From CAVZBW01 sp963778465 (GTDB lineage Bacteria > Actinomycetota > Acidimicrobiia > Acidimicrobiales > RAAP-2): a stretch of 64,000 nt of DNA. Position numbers and translations under genes: made by a program. The DNA lies in the NCBI GenBank assembly GCA_963778465.1, contig CAVZUK010000003.1, forward strand, positions 1,922,001 to 1,986,000. The letters run 5' to 3'. This document shows positions 54,009 to 63,454 of this stretch, piece after piece (position 1 is the stretch's first letter; each line of letters begins with the position of its first letter). The notes beneath the pieces were generated by a model. It saw only the letters and a list, made by a program, of their open reading frames with translations, did not search any database and was not told the DNA's origin.

Positions 54009-55397
54009 ATGAGCGAGACCCGCACCGAGAGCGACAGCATGGGCGAGATCGAGGTGCCGGCTGATCGATACTGGGGGGCGCAGACGCAGCGCTCGCTCGA
54101 GCACTTCAGCATCGGCTTCGATCGGATGCCCCGGTCCATGGTGCGGGCCATGGGAGTGCTCAAGCAGGCGGCCGCCGAGGTCAACGCCGACCTCGGCAAG
54201 CTCGACCCGGGGCTCGCCGACCTGATCGTCCAGGCGGCCCGCGAGGTCGCCGAGGGCAAGCTCGACGACCACTTTCCCCTGCGGGTGTGGCAGACGGGGA
54301 GCGGCACCCAGTCGAACATGAACGCCAACGAGGTCATCTCGAACCGCGCCATCGAGCTGGCCGGAGGGGTCCTCGGCTCCAAGTCGCCGGTCCATCCCAA
54401 CGACCACGTGAACATGTCGCAGTCCTCCAACGACACCTTTCCGACGGCCATGCACATCGCGGCCGCCGAGGAGCTGGTGCAGCACCTCCTGCCGTCGGTC
54501 CGGGCGCTCCGAGACGCCATCGCGGCGAAGGCGGAGGAGTATCGCGACGTCATCAAGATCGGCCGCACCCACCTGATGGACGCCGTGCCGCTCACGCTCG
54601 GCCAGGAGATGTCGGCGTACGTCGCCCAGCTCGACGCCGACATCCGCCGCATCGAGCAGACGTTGCCGGGGCTCTTCGAGCTGGCGGCCGGCGGGACGGC
54701 CGTGGGCACCGGTCTCAACACCCACCCGGAGTTCGGCGAACGGGTGGCCGCCAAGATCGCCGAGCTGACCGGCCTGCCGTTCGTCACGGCCCCCAACAAG
54801 TTCGCCGCGCTCGCCGCACACGACGACCTCGTGATGTCGAGCGGCGCACTCCGGACCCTTGCAGTCTCCCTGACCAAGGTCGCCGAGGACCTGCGCCTCC
54901 TCGGCTCTGGCCCGCGTGCCGGGCTTGCCGAGCTCCAGCTCCCGGCCAACGAGCCCGGCTCCTCGATCATGCCGGGCAAGGTCAACCCCACCCAGTGCGA
55001 GGCGATGATCATGGTCTGCATCCAGGTCCTCGCCAACGACACGGCCATCGCCATGGCCGGCTCGCGGGGGATCCTCGAGCTCAACGTGTGCAAGCCGTTG
55101 ATCGTGCACAACTTCTTGCATTCGGCCATGCTGCTCGACCATGCGTGCGATGCGTTCCGCCGCTATTGCGTCGAGGGCCTCGAGGCGGACCGGGAGCGGA
55201 TCGCCCACTTCGTCGAGAGCTCGCTGATGCTGGTCACCGCCCTCAACCCCCTGATCGGTTACGACAAGGCGGCCGAGGTGGCGAAGAAGGCCCACCGGGA
55301 AGGCTCCACGCTGCGGGAGGCCTGCGTATCGCTCGGCTTCTTGACGCCGGAGGAATTCGACCGCGCCGTCCGGCCCGAGGAGATGACCCACCCGTGA
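54009..55397 (+). CDS. fumC: class II fumarate hydratase
   Basis: 462 aa. Fumarase/aspartase superfamily motifs: [53 protein letters not shown] and the signature [15 protein letters not shown] (about residues 317-331). It hydrates fumarate to malate in the TCA cycle. The WGAQTQRS beginning and GKVNPTQ favour fumarase over aspartase. ATG with GGAGGG upstream. A response regulator starts within its stop codon. Confidence 0.93.
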   Translation: MSETRTESDSMGEIEVPADRYWGAQTQRSLEHFSIGFDRMPRSMVRAMGVLKQAAAEVNADLGKLDPGLADLIVQAAREVAEGKLDDHFPLRVWQTGSGTQSNMNANEVISNRAIELAGGVLGSKSPVHPNDHVNMSQSSNDTFPTAMHIAAAEELVQHLLPSVRALRDAIAAKAEEYRDVIKIGRTHLMDAVPLTLGQEMSAYVAQLDADIRRIEQTLPGLFELAAGGTAVGTGLNTHPEFGERVAAKIAELTGLPFVTAPNKFAALAAHDDLVMSSGALRTLAVSLTKVAEDLRLLGSGPRAGLAELQLPANEPGSSIMPGKVNPTQCEAMIMVCIQVLANDTAIAMAGSRGILELNVCKPLIVHNFLHSAMLLDHACDAFRRYCVEGLEADRERIAHFVESSLMLVTALNPLIGYDKAAEVAKKAHREGSTLREACVSLGFLTPEEFDRAVRPEEMTHP

Positions 55398-56095
55398 CCG
55401 ATCCGGCGACCAAGGTCCTCCTGGTCGAAGACGAAGAAGACATCCGGGCGCTCGTGCGCACGGTGCTCTCCAAGGCCGGCTACGACGTCACCGAGGCCGT
55501 CGACGGGCGAGAGGGGCTCCGGGCTCTCCACGAGGCGGATCCCGACATCGTCGTGCTCGACGTCGGGCTGCCCGACCTCGACGGCTGGCAGGCCCTCGAG
55601 CGCATCCGGGACATGAGCGACGTGCCGATCATGATGCTCACGGCGAGGGCGACCGAGAACGACAAGGTGCGCGGCCTGCAGGCCGGGGCGGACGACTACC
55701 TGACCAAGCCCTTCGGGCGTGCCGAGCTCCTGGCGCGCCTCGAGGCGCTCGGCCGTCGCGCCCGGAGCCGTCCGCAGACCCGGACCACCTACGTCGACGC
55801 CGTGCTCCGGATCGACTTCGAGCATCGCCGGGTCGACCTCGAGGGTGCCGAGGTCAACCTCACCCCGATGGAGTTCCGGCTGCTGCGGGCCCTCGTCCAG
55901 CACAGCGGCCAGGTGCTCTCGGCCGAGCAGCTGGTCGCCCAGGCGTGGGACGACCCCACCGGGATCGGGGCGGGGAGGGTCAAATTCACGGTGCTGCGCC
56001 TCCGCCGCAAGCTCGGGTGGGAGGACCCGGAGACCTCCCCGATCGAGTCGGTTCGGGGCTTCGGCTACCGCTACCGCCCGCCCGCATCCCCCTGA
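55394..56095 (+). CDS. OmpR/PhoB family response regulator
   Basis: 233 aa. Receiver domain with phospho-acceptor Asp56 ([13 protein letters not shown]), acidic pair near 12-13, and Lys105 in YLTKPFG. A C-terminal winged helix follows ([42 protein letters not shown]). No histidine kinase is nearby, so its partner is elsewhere. GTG overlaps the fumC stop, implying co-expression. Confidence 0.92.
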   Translation: MTDPATKVLLVEDEEDIRALVRTVLSKAGYDVTEAVDGREGLRALHEADPDIVVLDVGLPDLDGWQALERIRDMSDVPIMMLTARATENDKVRGLQAGADDYLTKPFGRAELLARLEALGRRARSRPQTRTTYVDAVLRIDFEHRRVDLEGAEVNLTPMEFRLLRALVQHSGQVLSAEQLVAQAWDDPTGIGAGRVKFTVLRLRRKLGWEDPETSPIESVRGFGYRYRPPASP

Positions 56096-56129
56096 TGCCA
56101 CGCATCCCGGTCGAGAGGAGGTTCTGGAC

Positions 56130-56441
56130 ATGAGCAACGTGGATCGGTCGAAAGTGCTCTCGTCGGACGACGTCGAGGGGGAGTTGCGCGATCGCGGCCT
56201 GGCCTGGCAGCTCGAGGACGGGGCGCTGTCCAAGGAGGCCCGGGGCCGGGACTTCGCGGCGGCCCTCGACTACGTCAACCGGGTGGGGGCGCTGGCCGAG
56301 CAGCACAACCACCACCCCGACATCGCGATCTCGTGGAACACGGTCACCCTGCGCCTGGTCACCCACTCGGCGGGCGGCATCACGGGCGCCGACCTGGACA
56401 TGGCGGCACGGATCGACGGATTGGACCCGCCGGCCTCCTGA
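56130..56441 (+). CDS. 4a-hydroxytetrahydrobiopterin dehydratase (PCD/DCoH)
   Basis: 103 aa with the family motif EQHNHHPDIAISWNTVTLRL and the TH..GGITGADL ending; His59, His61 and His62 form the active site. It dehydrates the 4a-carbinolamine made by aromatic amino acid hydroxylases; many bacterial copies have no hydroxylase partner and may act in other pterin (including molybdopterin) pathways. No hydroxylase is in the window. AGAGGAGG precedes the ATG. Confidence 0.9.
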   Translation: MSNVDRSKVLSSDDVEGELRDRGLAWQLEDGALSKEARGRDFAAALDYVNRVGALAEQHNHHPDIAISWNTVTLRLVTHSAGGITGADLDMAARIDGLDPPAS

Positions 56442-56519
56442 GGAAGCGGTGTTGTCCGGCCGGCCCAGGCCGGCCCGTGAATCCGGCTCGTGAATCCGGC
56501 TCGTGAGGCCGGCCCGGCT

Positions 56520-57308
56520 TCAGGCGGGCTCGATGAGGCGTCGGCGCAGTGCGACGACCACGTCGTCGCCCGCACCGGTGGAGGCGGCGTAGGCCTCGAC
56601 CGACCCGTGCTCCTCGTCGATCCACTCGAGCAGGCGGACGATGTTGGAGGGCTCGGCGGAGAAGATCTCGTCGGCGTTCTCGATCGCCTCCCTGCCCTCC
56701 GGGTACCGCTCGATCAGGGAGCGACGCAGGCGGTCCATGGCGTCGGCGCTGACGGCGTAGTCCGCCACGATCGCCTCCTCGTCGACGCCGAGCAGCCCGA
56801 GGAGCACGGCGACCAGGACGCCCGTGCGATCCTTGCCGGCCGCACAGTGGACCACCGCCGGCAGCGATCCGCTCGCCGCGAGCACGCGGAGGGCCCGACC
56901 GATCTGCGGGGCGGCGTTCTGCGCCATCTCCACGTACTGGGACCCGAGCATGCCCGGGGTCATCTTGAACCGATCCGGGTCGGGCACGGCGTCGAGCAGC
57001 GGGAGGTGGTGGAAGTTGACCGGGATCTCGTGGGTGGGGAACCGCCCGTCGTCGACCTCGCCCGTGGTGCGCAGGTCCAGCACGGAGGCGATCGCCAGCT
57101 CTCTCAGCAGGTCCAGGTCCGACGGGGTGAGGCGGGAGACGTTGTCGGCCCGGTACACCATGCCCCACCGGACGAGCCCGCCGTTGGCCGGGTAGCCGCC
57201 GATGTCACGGAAGTTGACGGCCGATTCGAGCCGGACCAGGCGCTCTCGGGGCTCGGCCGCGTCGCCGATCGTCGCAGCCGGCGTGTCTTCGGTTACGAGG
57301 GGTTCCAT
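56520..57308 (-). CDS. tyrosine phosphatase-like protein (PtpB/DSP-like)
   Basis: 262 aa. Family start ESAVNFRDIGGYPANGG, general region VLDLRTTGEVD, and the P-loop HCAAGKDRTGVL with nucleophile Cys155. Related to MptpB-type phosphatases acting on phosphotyrosine or phosphoinositides. Cytosolic, no signal. ATG 57308 appears leaderless; a longer frame upstream is not needed. Confidence 0.9.
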   Translation of the reverse strand: MEPLVTEDTPAATIGDAAEPRERLVRLESAVNFRDIGGYPANGGLVRWGMVYRADNVSRLTPSDLDLLRELAIASVLDLRTTGEVDDGRFPTHEIPVNFHHLPLLDAVPDPDRFKMTPGMLGSQYVEMAQNAAPQIGRALRVLAASGSLPAVVHCAAGKDRTGVLVAVLLGLLGVDEEAIVADYAVSADAMDRLRRSLIERYPEGREAIENADEIFSAEPSNIVRLLEWIDEEHGSVEAYAASTGAGDDVVVALRRRLIEPA

Positions 57309-57317
57309 CAGCGTGGG

Positions 57318-57323
57318 AGTGTA
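57318..57323 (-). promoter_or_regulatory. -10 element of the phosphatase gene (leaderless type)
   Basis: TACACT on the - strand ends 9 nt before ATG 57308. Confidence 0.45.
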
Positions 57324-57386
57324 CCGGGGTCGCCCCGCGACACGGAGGTGAACCTCTTTGACCAAACGGTATGGCGATGCCGGCGC

Positions 57387-58154
57387 TCAGCGCACCGGCA
57401 GGTCCCACAGGGGGAACCAGCGGGACAGATCGGGCTCCATCTTGAGATCGTTGGCGAGCATGCTGCGCATTCTCAGCTCGACCTCGTTGTCCCGCTGCTC
57501 CTTCCCGTCGGGGGCGAAGGGGTAGAAGCTGCCGCGTTTGTACAGGTAGACGAGGTAGAGGGGCTTGGAATCGGAGGCGGCGGCGGGCGCCGCGTCGCTC
57601 GCCGGGGCGCCGCTCGTGGCCGGGGTGCCGCTCGTCGCCGGGGCGTCGGATGACGGGGTGTCGAGCACCAGGCCCTCTCCGGCCAGTTGCTCGCTCTCGG
57701 TCGGCGGCGACCCGTCCAGCGAGAAGACCGAGCACAGCAGTTGGGGGCCCCATCCGGCCTCCGCCACCATGGTGTTGACGAGGTGGACCCGGGCCACGAG
57801 GTCGTCGATCTCGGTGTCCTCCAGCAGCAACCACCGGTAGCCGTAGGAGTCGACCTTCTGGGTCAGCCGACCGATCGACACCCCCGACGACGAAGTCGTC
57901 GCGGCGGCCGGTGTCCCGGCGCCTCCCGTTGCGGATCCCGGGGTGTCGTCGATCGCGAGCAGCTGCTCGATCTCGTGCTGCACGTCCTGCGGGGCCTGGC
58001 CGGCGGGGGGCTTCCAGCAGACCCCGGCGCGGCCGGTGAAGGACATGCCGGCGGCCGCCTGCAGGGTCACGGCGGCCGAGGGCAGCGCGAAGAGATCGTC
58101 GAGGTTGGCCGCAACGGGCTTGGTCCTCCCGAAGAGGCTGTCGAGCAGGCCCAT
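57387..58154 (-). CDS. pspAB: PspA-associated protein PspAB
   Basis: 255 aa. It begins MGLLDSLFGRTKPVAANLDD and includes GMSFTGRAGVCWKP, YRWLLLEDTEIDDLVARVHL and YLVYLYKRGSFYPF; it fits the actinobacterial PspAB family. Two Ala/Ser/Thr/Gly-rich linkers interrupt the fold. The function is not established but it accompanies PspA and HtpX, as here (third gene of the same-strand run). Confidence 0.85.
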   Translation of the reverse strand: MGLLDSLFGRTKPVAANLDDLFALPSAAVTLQAAAGMSFTGRAGVCWKPPAGQAPQDVQHEIEQLLAIDDTPGSATGGAGTPAAATTSSSGVSIGRLTQKVDSYGYRWLLLEDTEIDDLVARVHLVNTMVAEAGWGPQLLCSVFSLDGSPPTESEQLAGEGLVLDTPSSDAPATSGTPATSGAPASDAAPAAASDSKPLYLVYLYKRGSFYPFAPDGKEQRDNEVELRMRSMLANDLKMEPDLSRWFPLWDLPVR

Positions 58155-58195
58155 GGCAGTCGCCGGGGTTCCGGGTCGGTTGGCCGGGCGCCGGC

Positions 58196-59104
58196 TCAGC
58201 GCGGCTGCTCGAGCTGCGCCTCGAGCTGTGCGAGCTGGGCAAGGCGGCGCTCGAGCGGGGGGTGCGTGGAGAAAAGGGTGGAGATCGACACGCCCTTCGC
58301 GATCGCCGGGGAGAAGAAGAAGGCGTTGAACGGCTCCGCCCTCCGCAGGTCCTGCGTCGGGATCCGCGAGATCTCCCCGGTGACCTTGACCAGGGCCGAG
58401 GCGAGCACCGACGGGCGCCCGATGAGGATGGCTCCCGATCGGTCCGCCGCCAGCTCCCGGTAGCGGGAGAGCGCCCTCGTCAGAAGGAAGCTGATGGCGT
58501 AGACGACGATCGATACGAGGAGGATGATCATCTCGACGGCGGCGGCGTTCTGGTTGTCCCGGTCGTCGCCGAACAGCCCGGCGTAGAACATGACCCGGGT
58601 GAGGAGGCCGGCCATCACCCCGAGGCCGCTCGCCACCGTCATGACCGCCACGTCTCGGTGGGCGACGTGGGAGAGCTCGTGGGCGAGGACCGCCTCGAGC
58701 TCCTCCGGGTCGAGACGTCGCAGCAGGCCGGTCGTGGCGCACACGACGGCGGCCTTGGGGCTCCGCCCCGTGGCGAAGGCGTTGGGCATGTCGGTCTGGG
58801 CGATGGCGACCCGGGGCTTGGGCATGTCCGCGAGGGCGCAGAGCCGGTCGACCGCGCCGTGCAGCTCGGGGGCCTCCTCGGGGCTCACGATCCGTCCGCC
58901 CATGGAGTACAGGGCGATCTTGTCGGAGAACCAGTACTGCGCGAACAGCAGCCCGAGGGCGATGATCACGATGAAGATGAACGACAAACCGATGGCGTAG
59001 AGGATGCCGATGAAGGCGGCGTAGAGGACGACCAGGAAGAGCCCGGTGAAGAACATCCGGGTGGTGAGCCCCCGGTCGTTCGGGATCCTGCGAGCGAGTG
59101 ACAT
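58196..59104 (-). CDS. htpX: HtpX-type membrane zinc metalloprotease
   Basis: 302 aa. Two N-terminal membrane helices, the zinc motif HELSH (142-146), two more helices around residues 155-210, and the third zinc ligand Glu in RELAADRSG. HtpX degrades misfolded membrane proteins under envelope stress. AGGAGG upstream of the ATG. It lies 24 bp after pspA and before pspAB. Confidence 0.93.
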   Translation of the reverse strand: MSLARRIPNDRGLTTRMFFTGLFLVVLYAAFIGILYAIGLSFIFIVIIALGLLFAQYWFSDKIALYSMGGRIVSPEEAPELHGAVDRLCALADMPKPRVAIAQTDMPNAFATGRSPKAAVVCATTGLLRRLDPEELEAVLAHELSHVAHRDVAVMTVASGLGVMAGLLTRVMFYAGLFGDDRDNQNAAAVEMIILLVSIVVYAISFLLTRALSRYRELAADRSGAILIGRPSVLASALVKVTGEISRIPTQDLRRAEPFNAFFFSPAIAKGVSISTLFSTHPPLERRLAQLAQLEAQLEQPR

Positions 59105-59128
59105 CGGCTGGGAAAGCCTCCTAGAGGA

Positions 59129-60004
59129 CTACGGGGTGGCGGTCTCGGTGGAGCCGGCGGCGGGTGGTGGGGCCGGCTGGGGCGCAAGGTCGGCGCTCGA
59201 CGTCGCCGCGTTGGGGACGGCCGTGCCGTCGGCGGCCGGCGCCGCGGCAGACGATCCGGACGCCGCCTCGCCATCGCTGGCGGGCAGCGCGGCCGCGGGC
59301 GAGGATGCCGCCAGCTCCGCCTTCATCGCGGCAAGCTCGTTGTCGACCTCCGACCCCGCCGAGACCTTGTCGAGCTCGGCCTGGATGTCGTCCACCGGTC
59401 GGTTGAGGTCGGTGATGGCCCCGGAGGCGAGGAGCTCGTCGATGGCCCCGGCCCGGGCCTGCATGCCCTCGATCTTGTCCTGGGCCCGCTGCATCGCGTT
59501 GCCGGCGTCGCCCATCGAGGTGGAGAGTCCCGAGACCGCTTCGCCGATCTTGGTCTGGGCCTCGGCGGCGGTGTAGCTCGCCTTCAACGTCTCCTTGCGG
59601 GTCCGGAACTGCTCGACCTGGGACTGGAGCCGCTGCATGGTGACGACGAGGCGCTGCTCCTGCTCGGCGACCTGGTCGTGCTGGCGCTGGAGGTCCTCCA
59701 GCTGCTCGCCCAGCGCGGCCCGCCGGGCCAGCGCCTCCCGGGCCAGGTCCTCGTTGCCCTGCGAGAGCGCGGCCTTGGCCTGCTGCTGGAGCTTGTTGGC
59801 CTGCTGCTGCAGCTGGCTGGCCTGGAGCTCGATCCGCTTGCGGGCGGTCGCCACGTCGGCGACGCTGCGGCGCACCTTTTGCAGGCTGTCCAGCTGCTTC
59901 TCGTAGGAGAGATCGAGCGTCTCGCGGGGGTCCTCGACCCGATCGAGCGCCTTGTTCGCCTTGGCCTGGAAGATCGCCGACATGCGCTTGAAGACGCTGG
60001 TCAC
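59129..60004 (-). CDS. pspA: PspA/IM30 family membrane-stress protein
   Basis: 291 aa from GTG 60004 (GAGGAGGG upstream). It starts SVFKRMSAIFQAKANKALDR with the amphipathic membrane-sensing helix, then a long Gln/Leu/Ala coiled coil (about 25-215) typical of ESCRT-III-like PspA. The C-terminal ~70 residues are Ala/Ser/Pro-rich and disordered-looking, longer than usual. It assembles on damaged membrane to preserve the proton gradient. First gene of the pspA-htpX-pspAB operon. Confidence 0.9.
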   Translation of the reverse strand: MTSVFKRMSAIFQAKANKALDRVEDPRETLDLSYEKQLDSLQKVRRSVADVATARKRIELQASQLQQQANKLQQQAKAALSQGNEDLAREALARRAALGEQLEDLQRQHDQVAEQEQRLVVTMQRLQSQVEQFRTRKETLKASYTAAEAQTKIGEAVSGLSTSMGDAGNAMQRAQDKIEGMQARAGAIDELLASGAITDLNRPVDDIQAELDKVSAGSEVDNELAAMKAELAASSPAAALPASDGEAASGSSAAAPAADGTAVPNAATSSADLAPQPAPPPAAGSTETATP

Positions 60005-60189
60005 CGCTCGGCCCTCCTCTGATCGCGCATTACCCGAGCATACGGCCGATCCGCCCACAATGGCACCCGCCGCCGACCCCTGCGCTGCTCGCGGGCATCG
60101 CCACGGGATCGCCACGGCATCGCCATGACATCGACACGCCGGCGTTCGAGACCGGCGCCGAGGCGGGCCGGAACCAGCCGCCGAGCCGT

Positions 60190-60195
60190 TAATCT
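60190..60195 (+). promoter_or_regulatory. -10 element of mca (leaderless type)
   Basis: TAATCT ends 6 nt before ATG 60202, in the 197-bp divergent gap after pspA; nothing else is seen in the gap. Confidence 0.45.
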
Positions 60196-60201
60196 CCCGG
60201 C

Positions 60202-61110
60202 ATGCCCCGAATGGTCGACGAGCCGTGTCTCCTGACGGTCCATGCGCACCCCGACGACGAGTCCTCCAAGGGGCCGGCGACGGTGGCGCGCTACCACGCG
60301 TCGGGGGTTCGCACGGTGCTCGTGTGCTGCACCGGGGGGGAGGAGGGCGACATCCTCAACCCGGCGATGGACCGGCCGGAGGTGCGTGAGAACCTCCCGG
60401 AGGTCCGCCGCGAGGAGCTCCTGCGGGCGGCGGAGATCATCGGCTACGACGAGGTCGTCTGGCTCGGGTACCGCGACTCGGGGATGCCCGACTCGACGGC
60501 CAACGGCCACCCCGACTCCTTTGCCCAGGCCCCGCTCGACCAGGCCGTCGAGCGCCTGGTGACGGTGATCCGGCGGGTCCGCCCACAGGTCATGGTGGGC
60601 TACCCCGAGAACCAGTCCGAGTACCCCCACCCCGACCACCTCCGGGCCCACGACATCGCCCTCGCGGGATTCCAGGCCGCCGGCGATCCCGAGCGCTTTC
60701 CCGATGCCGGCGACCCCTACGCGCCCCTCAAGCTCTACTACACGGTGTGGCCCGTCGCTCGGATGAAGATGGTGCACGACAAGTTCGTGGAGCTCGGGAT
60801 GGAGTCGCCCTTCGGCGAGGAGTGGCTGGCCCGGCTCGAGCGGCTCGATCAACCCTTCACCACGTCGGTCGACGTCGCGGGCTTTGCCGACGTCCGGCGC
60901 CAGGCGCTGCTCGCCCATGCGACGCAGGTCGATCCCAATTCGCGCATGTGGTTCGGGCTGCGGCCCGAGGTGATGGAGTCGATCCACCCTCACGACGAGT
61001 ACCAGCTCGCCCGCAGCGCGGTGGGCGGCACCGACGGCCCCGAGGTCGACCTCTTTTCCGGGGTGCCCGGCCTGGCGTCCTTGGGCGCCCCCCCGTCCCC
61101 GCCCGGCTGA
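60202..61110 (+). CDS. mca: mycothiol S-conjugate amidase
   Basis: 302 aa PIG-L/LmbE-fold amidase. Zinc site AHPDDES (His16, Asp19) and HPDH (143-146); CTGGEEGDILNPAMD, WLGYRDSGMPDS and THATQVDPNS-type features match Mca rather than the deacetylase MshB. It cleaves mycothiol conjugates so the toxin can leave as a mercapturic acid. It implies a mycothiol-using actinobacterium. A second Met is 3 codons in. Confidence 0.9.
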   Translation: MPRMVDEPCLLTVHAHPDDESSKGPATVARYHASGVRTVLVCCTGGEEGDILNPAMDRPEVRENLPEVRREELLRAAEIIGYDEVVWLGYRDSGMPDSTANGHPDSFAQAPLDQAVERLVTVIRRVRPQVMVGYPENQSEYPHPDHLRAHDIALAGFQAAGDPERFPDAGDPYAPLKLYYTVWPVARMKMVHDKFVELGMESPFGEEWLARLERLDQPFTTSVDVAGFADVRRQALLAHATQVDPNSRMWFGLRPEVMESIHPHDEYQLARSAVGGTDGPEVDLFSGVPGLASLGAPPSPPG

Positions 61111-61160
61111 CCACCGGGCGACCCGATGCGCTCGGAGATCACCCGCCCAGTGTCGGTGAC

Positions 61161-61421
61161 CTACTGGCCCGTGCCCGCGCCCGACGAGGGGGCCACCCCG
61201 TAGTTGCCGAGGAGCGGCAAGTGGATGGCCGAGGCCGTCTGCGCGATCAGCAGCGCCACGACGGTGGCGAGGACCACCAGGGCGAAGCCGTAGCCGGCGA
61301 GCCGGTGCCACGACGCGGGGAGGCGTCCGCTCGCGCCCGATCGCCAGCCCGCTTTGCCCGCCCCTCCGGGGGTCGAGCCCCGGCGGTCGCCGCCGTGGCT
61401 GTGCTTCCCCCGGGACGCCAC
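61161..61421 (-). CDS. small single-span membrane protein
   Basis: 86 aa from GTG 61421. A Gly/Arg/Ser-rich cytosolic half, one membrane helix (YGFALVVLATVVALLIAQ), then ~20 residues outside. It lies 5 bp after the ChbG-like gene and convergent with mca. A small membrane protein near mca is common in actinobacteria, but I cannot assign a family. Confidence 0.5.
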   Translation of the reverse strand: MASRGKHSHGGDRRGSTPGGAGKAGWRSGASGRLPASWHRLAGYGFALVVLATVVALLIAQTASAIHLPLLGNYGVAPSSGAGTGQ

Positions 61422-61426
61422 GCCGA

Positions 61427-62263
61427 CTACCCGCCGTTGCGGGCGAGGTCTCGCAGTGCCCGGTAGCCGATCAGCGTGACGCCGGCGGCGGCCACGGCGT
61501 CCCGGAGAAACGGCTCGTCGCAGACGAGTTGGTGATCGTCGACGCGCGCCGCCCAGTCCGCGGCCAGCGAGCGCAGCTCGTCGGTGTCGATGGCGGGATG
61601 CAGGTGCATCTCGGTCACCCCCGGGCGCAACCGGCCGAGACGGTCGGCCAGGAGCTTTCGCGAGCCGACGCCCGGCACGAAGACCATCTCGTCGGTGAAG
61701 ACGACGCCGGCCTCGGCCGCGAGCTCTCGAGCGGGGAACCCCAGGTACTCCTCCGCTCCCGATCCGAACATGCGCAACGGCAGGCGAAACTCCGCGGCGA
61801 GCTCCAGGTAGATGTCGAAGAACTCAGGCCGGAGCTGCAGCGTGGCCATGTGGGCGTCGAGATGGCTGACGTCGAAGCCCCACAGGATCGCCCGCTCGAT
61901 CTGAGACCGGCACTCCCGGCGCACCTCGTCGAGGTCCGCGTGGTCCCACACGTCCTCCATGGTCCGCGGGAAGCCCCCGTCGCCGCCGAGGAGGGAGGGC
62001 GCGTGCGTGATGGGCCCCCAGCGGTAGAGCTCGTGCTCGGCGTTCAGCGTGAGGTGGACGCCGATGTCCTCGCCCCGATAACGGGCGGCCGCCTCCCGGG
62101 CCCACGGGCACGGGACCATAAGGGTGGCGCTCGTGACGAGACCCGTCTGGAGGCACTCGAAGACGCTCACGTTCGCGGAGTGGCAGAACCCCAGGTCGTC
62201 TGCGTTGACGATGAGCAGGCGGGCGTCGGCGGGATAACCGAGCCGCTGGGCGATCGTGGGCAC
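61427..62263 (-). CDS. ChbG/HpnK (YdjC) family deacetylase
   Basis: 278 aa. Metal motif LLIVNADDLGFCHSAN at the N-terminus, GVHLTLNAEH and VSHLDAHMATLQ later, as in YdjC-type carbohydrate deacetylases. It probably removes an N-acetyl from a sugar or glycolipid; the substrate is unknown. GTG 62263 is leaderless-type. Confidence 0.85.
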   Translation of the reverse strand: MPTIAQRLGYPADARLLIVNADDLGFCHSANVSVFECLQTGLVTSATLMVPCPWAREAAARYRGEDIGVHLTLNAEHELYRWGPITHAPSLLGGDGGFPRTMEDVWDHADLDEVRRECRSQIERAILWGFDVSHLDAHMATLQLRPEFFDIYLELAAEFRLPLRMFGSGAEEYLGFPARELAAEAGVVFTDEMVFVPGVGSRKLLADRLGRLRPGVTEMHLHPAIDTDELRSLAADWAARVDDHQLVCDEPFLRDAVAAAGVTLIGYRALRDLARNGG

Positions 62264-62269
62264 CTACGC

Positions 62270-62275
62270 AACGTA
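62270..62275 (-). promoter_or_regulatory. -10 element of the ChbG-like gene (leaderless type)
   Basis: TACGTT on the - strand ends 6 nt before GTG 62263, inside a small palindrome CTACG-CAA-CGTAG. Confidence 0.4.
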
Positions 62276-62421
62276 GCGTCCGCGCCCCGATCGACGCGCC
62301 ACCAGGGCTTTCCGGGGCCCCGAGGGGGCCCCGCCGCGCCGCCGCGGGACCGAGGTTCGGTGGGAAGATGGAGAGAGCCCGGCGATCCCTCGGGGCGGCC
62401 ACCGGGCGACGGAGGTGCGAG

Positions 62422-63411
62422 ATGGTCGAGGCGATCGTCGGTGCGGTGGTCGGTGTCGTCGTGCTGGGGGGTGTCGCGGCGACCGCCTCCTTCCGGGTGA
62501 TCACCGAGTACGAACGTGCGGTGGTGTTCCGGTTGGGGCGTCTCCGGGAGGAAGCCAAGGGACCGGGCATGATCGTGAGGGTCCCCTTCGTGGATCGCTT
62601 CGTCCGCCTCTCCCTGCGAGTCGAGGTGGTGGACATCCCCCAACAGGCCGTCATCACCGCCGACAACGTCACGGTCCAGGTCGACGCCGTCGTGTACTTC
62701 CAGGTCACCGACCCCGTGCGAGCGGTCGTCGGGGTCGACAACTACCGCTTTGCCAGCCAGCGAGTGGCGATGACCGCCCTGCGCTCCATCATCGGCCGCC
62801 ACGAGCTCGACAACATCCTCGCCCACCGGGACGACGTCAACACCGAGCTGCGGGCCAGCATCGCGACCTCCACCCACAACTGGGGCGTCGAGGTGCGCCA
62901 GGTGGAGATTCGAGACATCGTCCTTTCCCACGAGCTCCTGCGGGCGATGGCCCGTCAGGCCGAAGCGGAGCGGGAGCGGCGGGCCAAGGTGATCAACGCG
63001 ACCGGCGAGCTCGAGGCCAGCCGGGAGCTCTCCGAGGCGGCGGCCATGCTCAACGAGGCGCCGGGGGCGCTGCAGCTGCGCACGCTCCAGACGCTCACGG
63101 AGGTGGCAACCGAGCACAATTCGACCCTCATCTTCCCCATCCCGATCGAGCTGATGGCCGGCTTCCGGGGCCTCGTCGGGAGCCAGGTGGATCCGGCCGG
63201 ATCCACCCACCAAGGAGCGGCCGGCCCGGCGGGAGAGGCCGGTCGTCTCGGGGAGGCCGACCTCGCCTCCGACGGGGCCACGGCCCTCACCGCCAACGAG
63301 CCCGAGGCGATCGCCCCGGCCCGGGGTTCGGAGGAGCCGTCCGGCGTTGTTCAAGGGTCGCCAGAGCACAATGGAACCGAGGGCACCGAGGGCACCGAGG
63401 GCCAGCCCTAG
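62422..63411 (+). CDS. SPFH/stomatin-like band 7 membrane protein
   Basis: 329 aa from ATG 62422 (GGAGG 6 nt upstream). One N-terminal membrane segment (AIVGAVVGVVVLGGVAAT), the band 7 domain ITEYERAVVFRLGRL, VVDIPQQAVITADNVTVQVD, and a helical ARQAEAERERRAKVINA region. A low-complexity acidic tail ends in GTEGTEG repeats. Stomatins organise membrane microdomains and often pair with membrane proteases; HtpX/PspA lie 2.4 kb away but are on the other strand. Confidence 0.9.
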   Translation: MVEAIVGAVVGVVVLGGVAATASFRVITEYERAVVFRLGRLREEAKGPGMIVRVPFVDRFVRLSLRVEVVDIPQQAVITADNVTVQVDAVVYFQVTDPVRAVVGVDNYRFASQRVAMTALRSIIGRHELDNILAHRDDVNTELRASIATSTHNWGVEVRQVEIRDIVLSHELLRAMARQAEAERERRAKVINATGELEASRELSEAAAMLNEAPGALQLRTLQTLTEVATEHNSTLIFPIPIELMAGFRGLVGSQVDPAGSTHQGAAGPAGEAGRLGEADLASDGATALTANEPEAIAPARGSEEPSGVVQGSPEHNGTEGTEGTEGQP

Positions 63412-63454
63412 CGGGCGGACCGAACCGGTGGACCCGCCAGCTGCCGGCTCGGGC

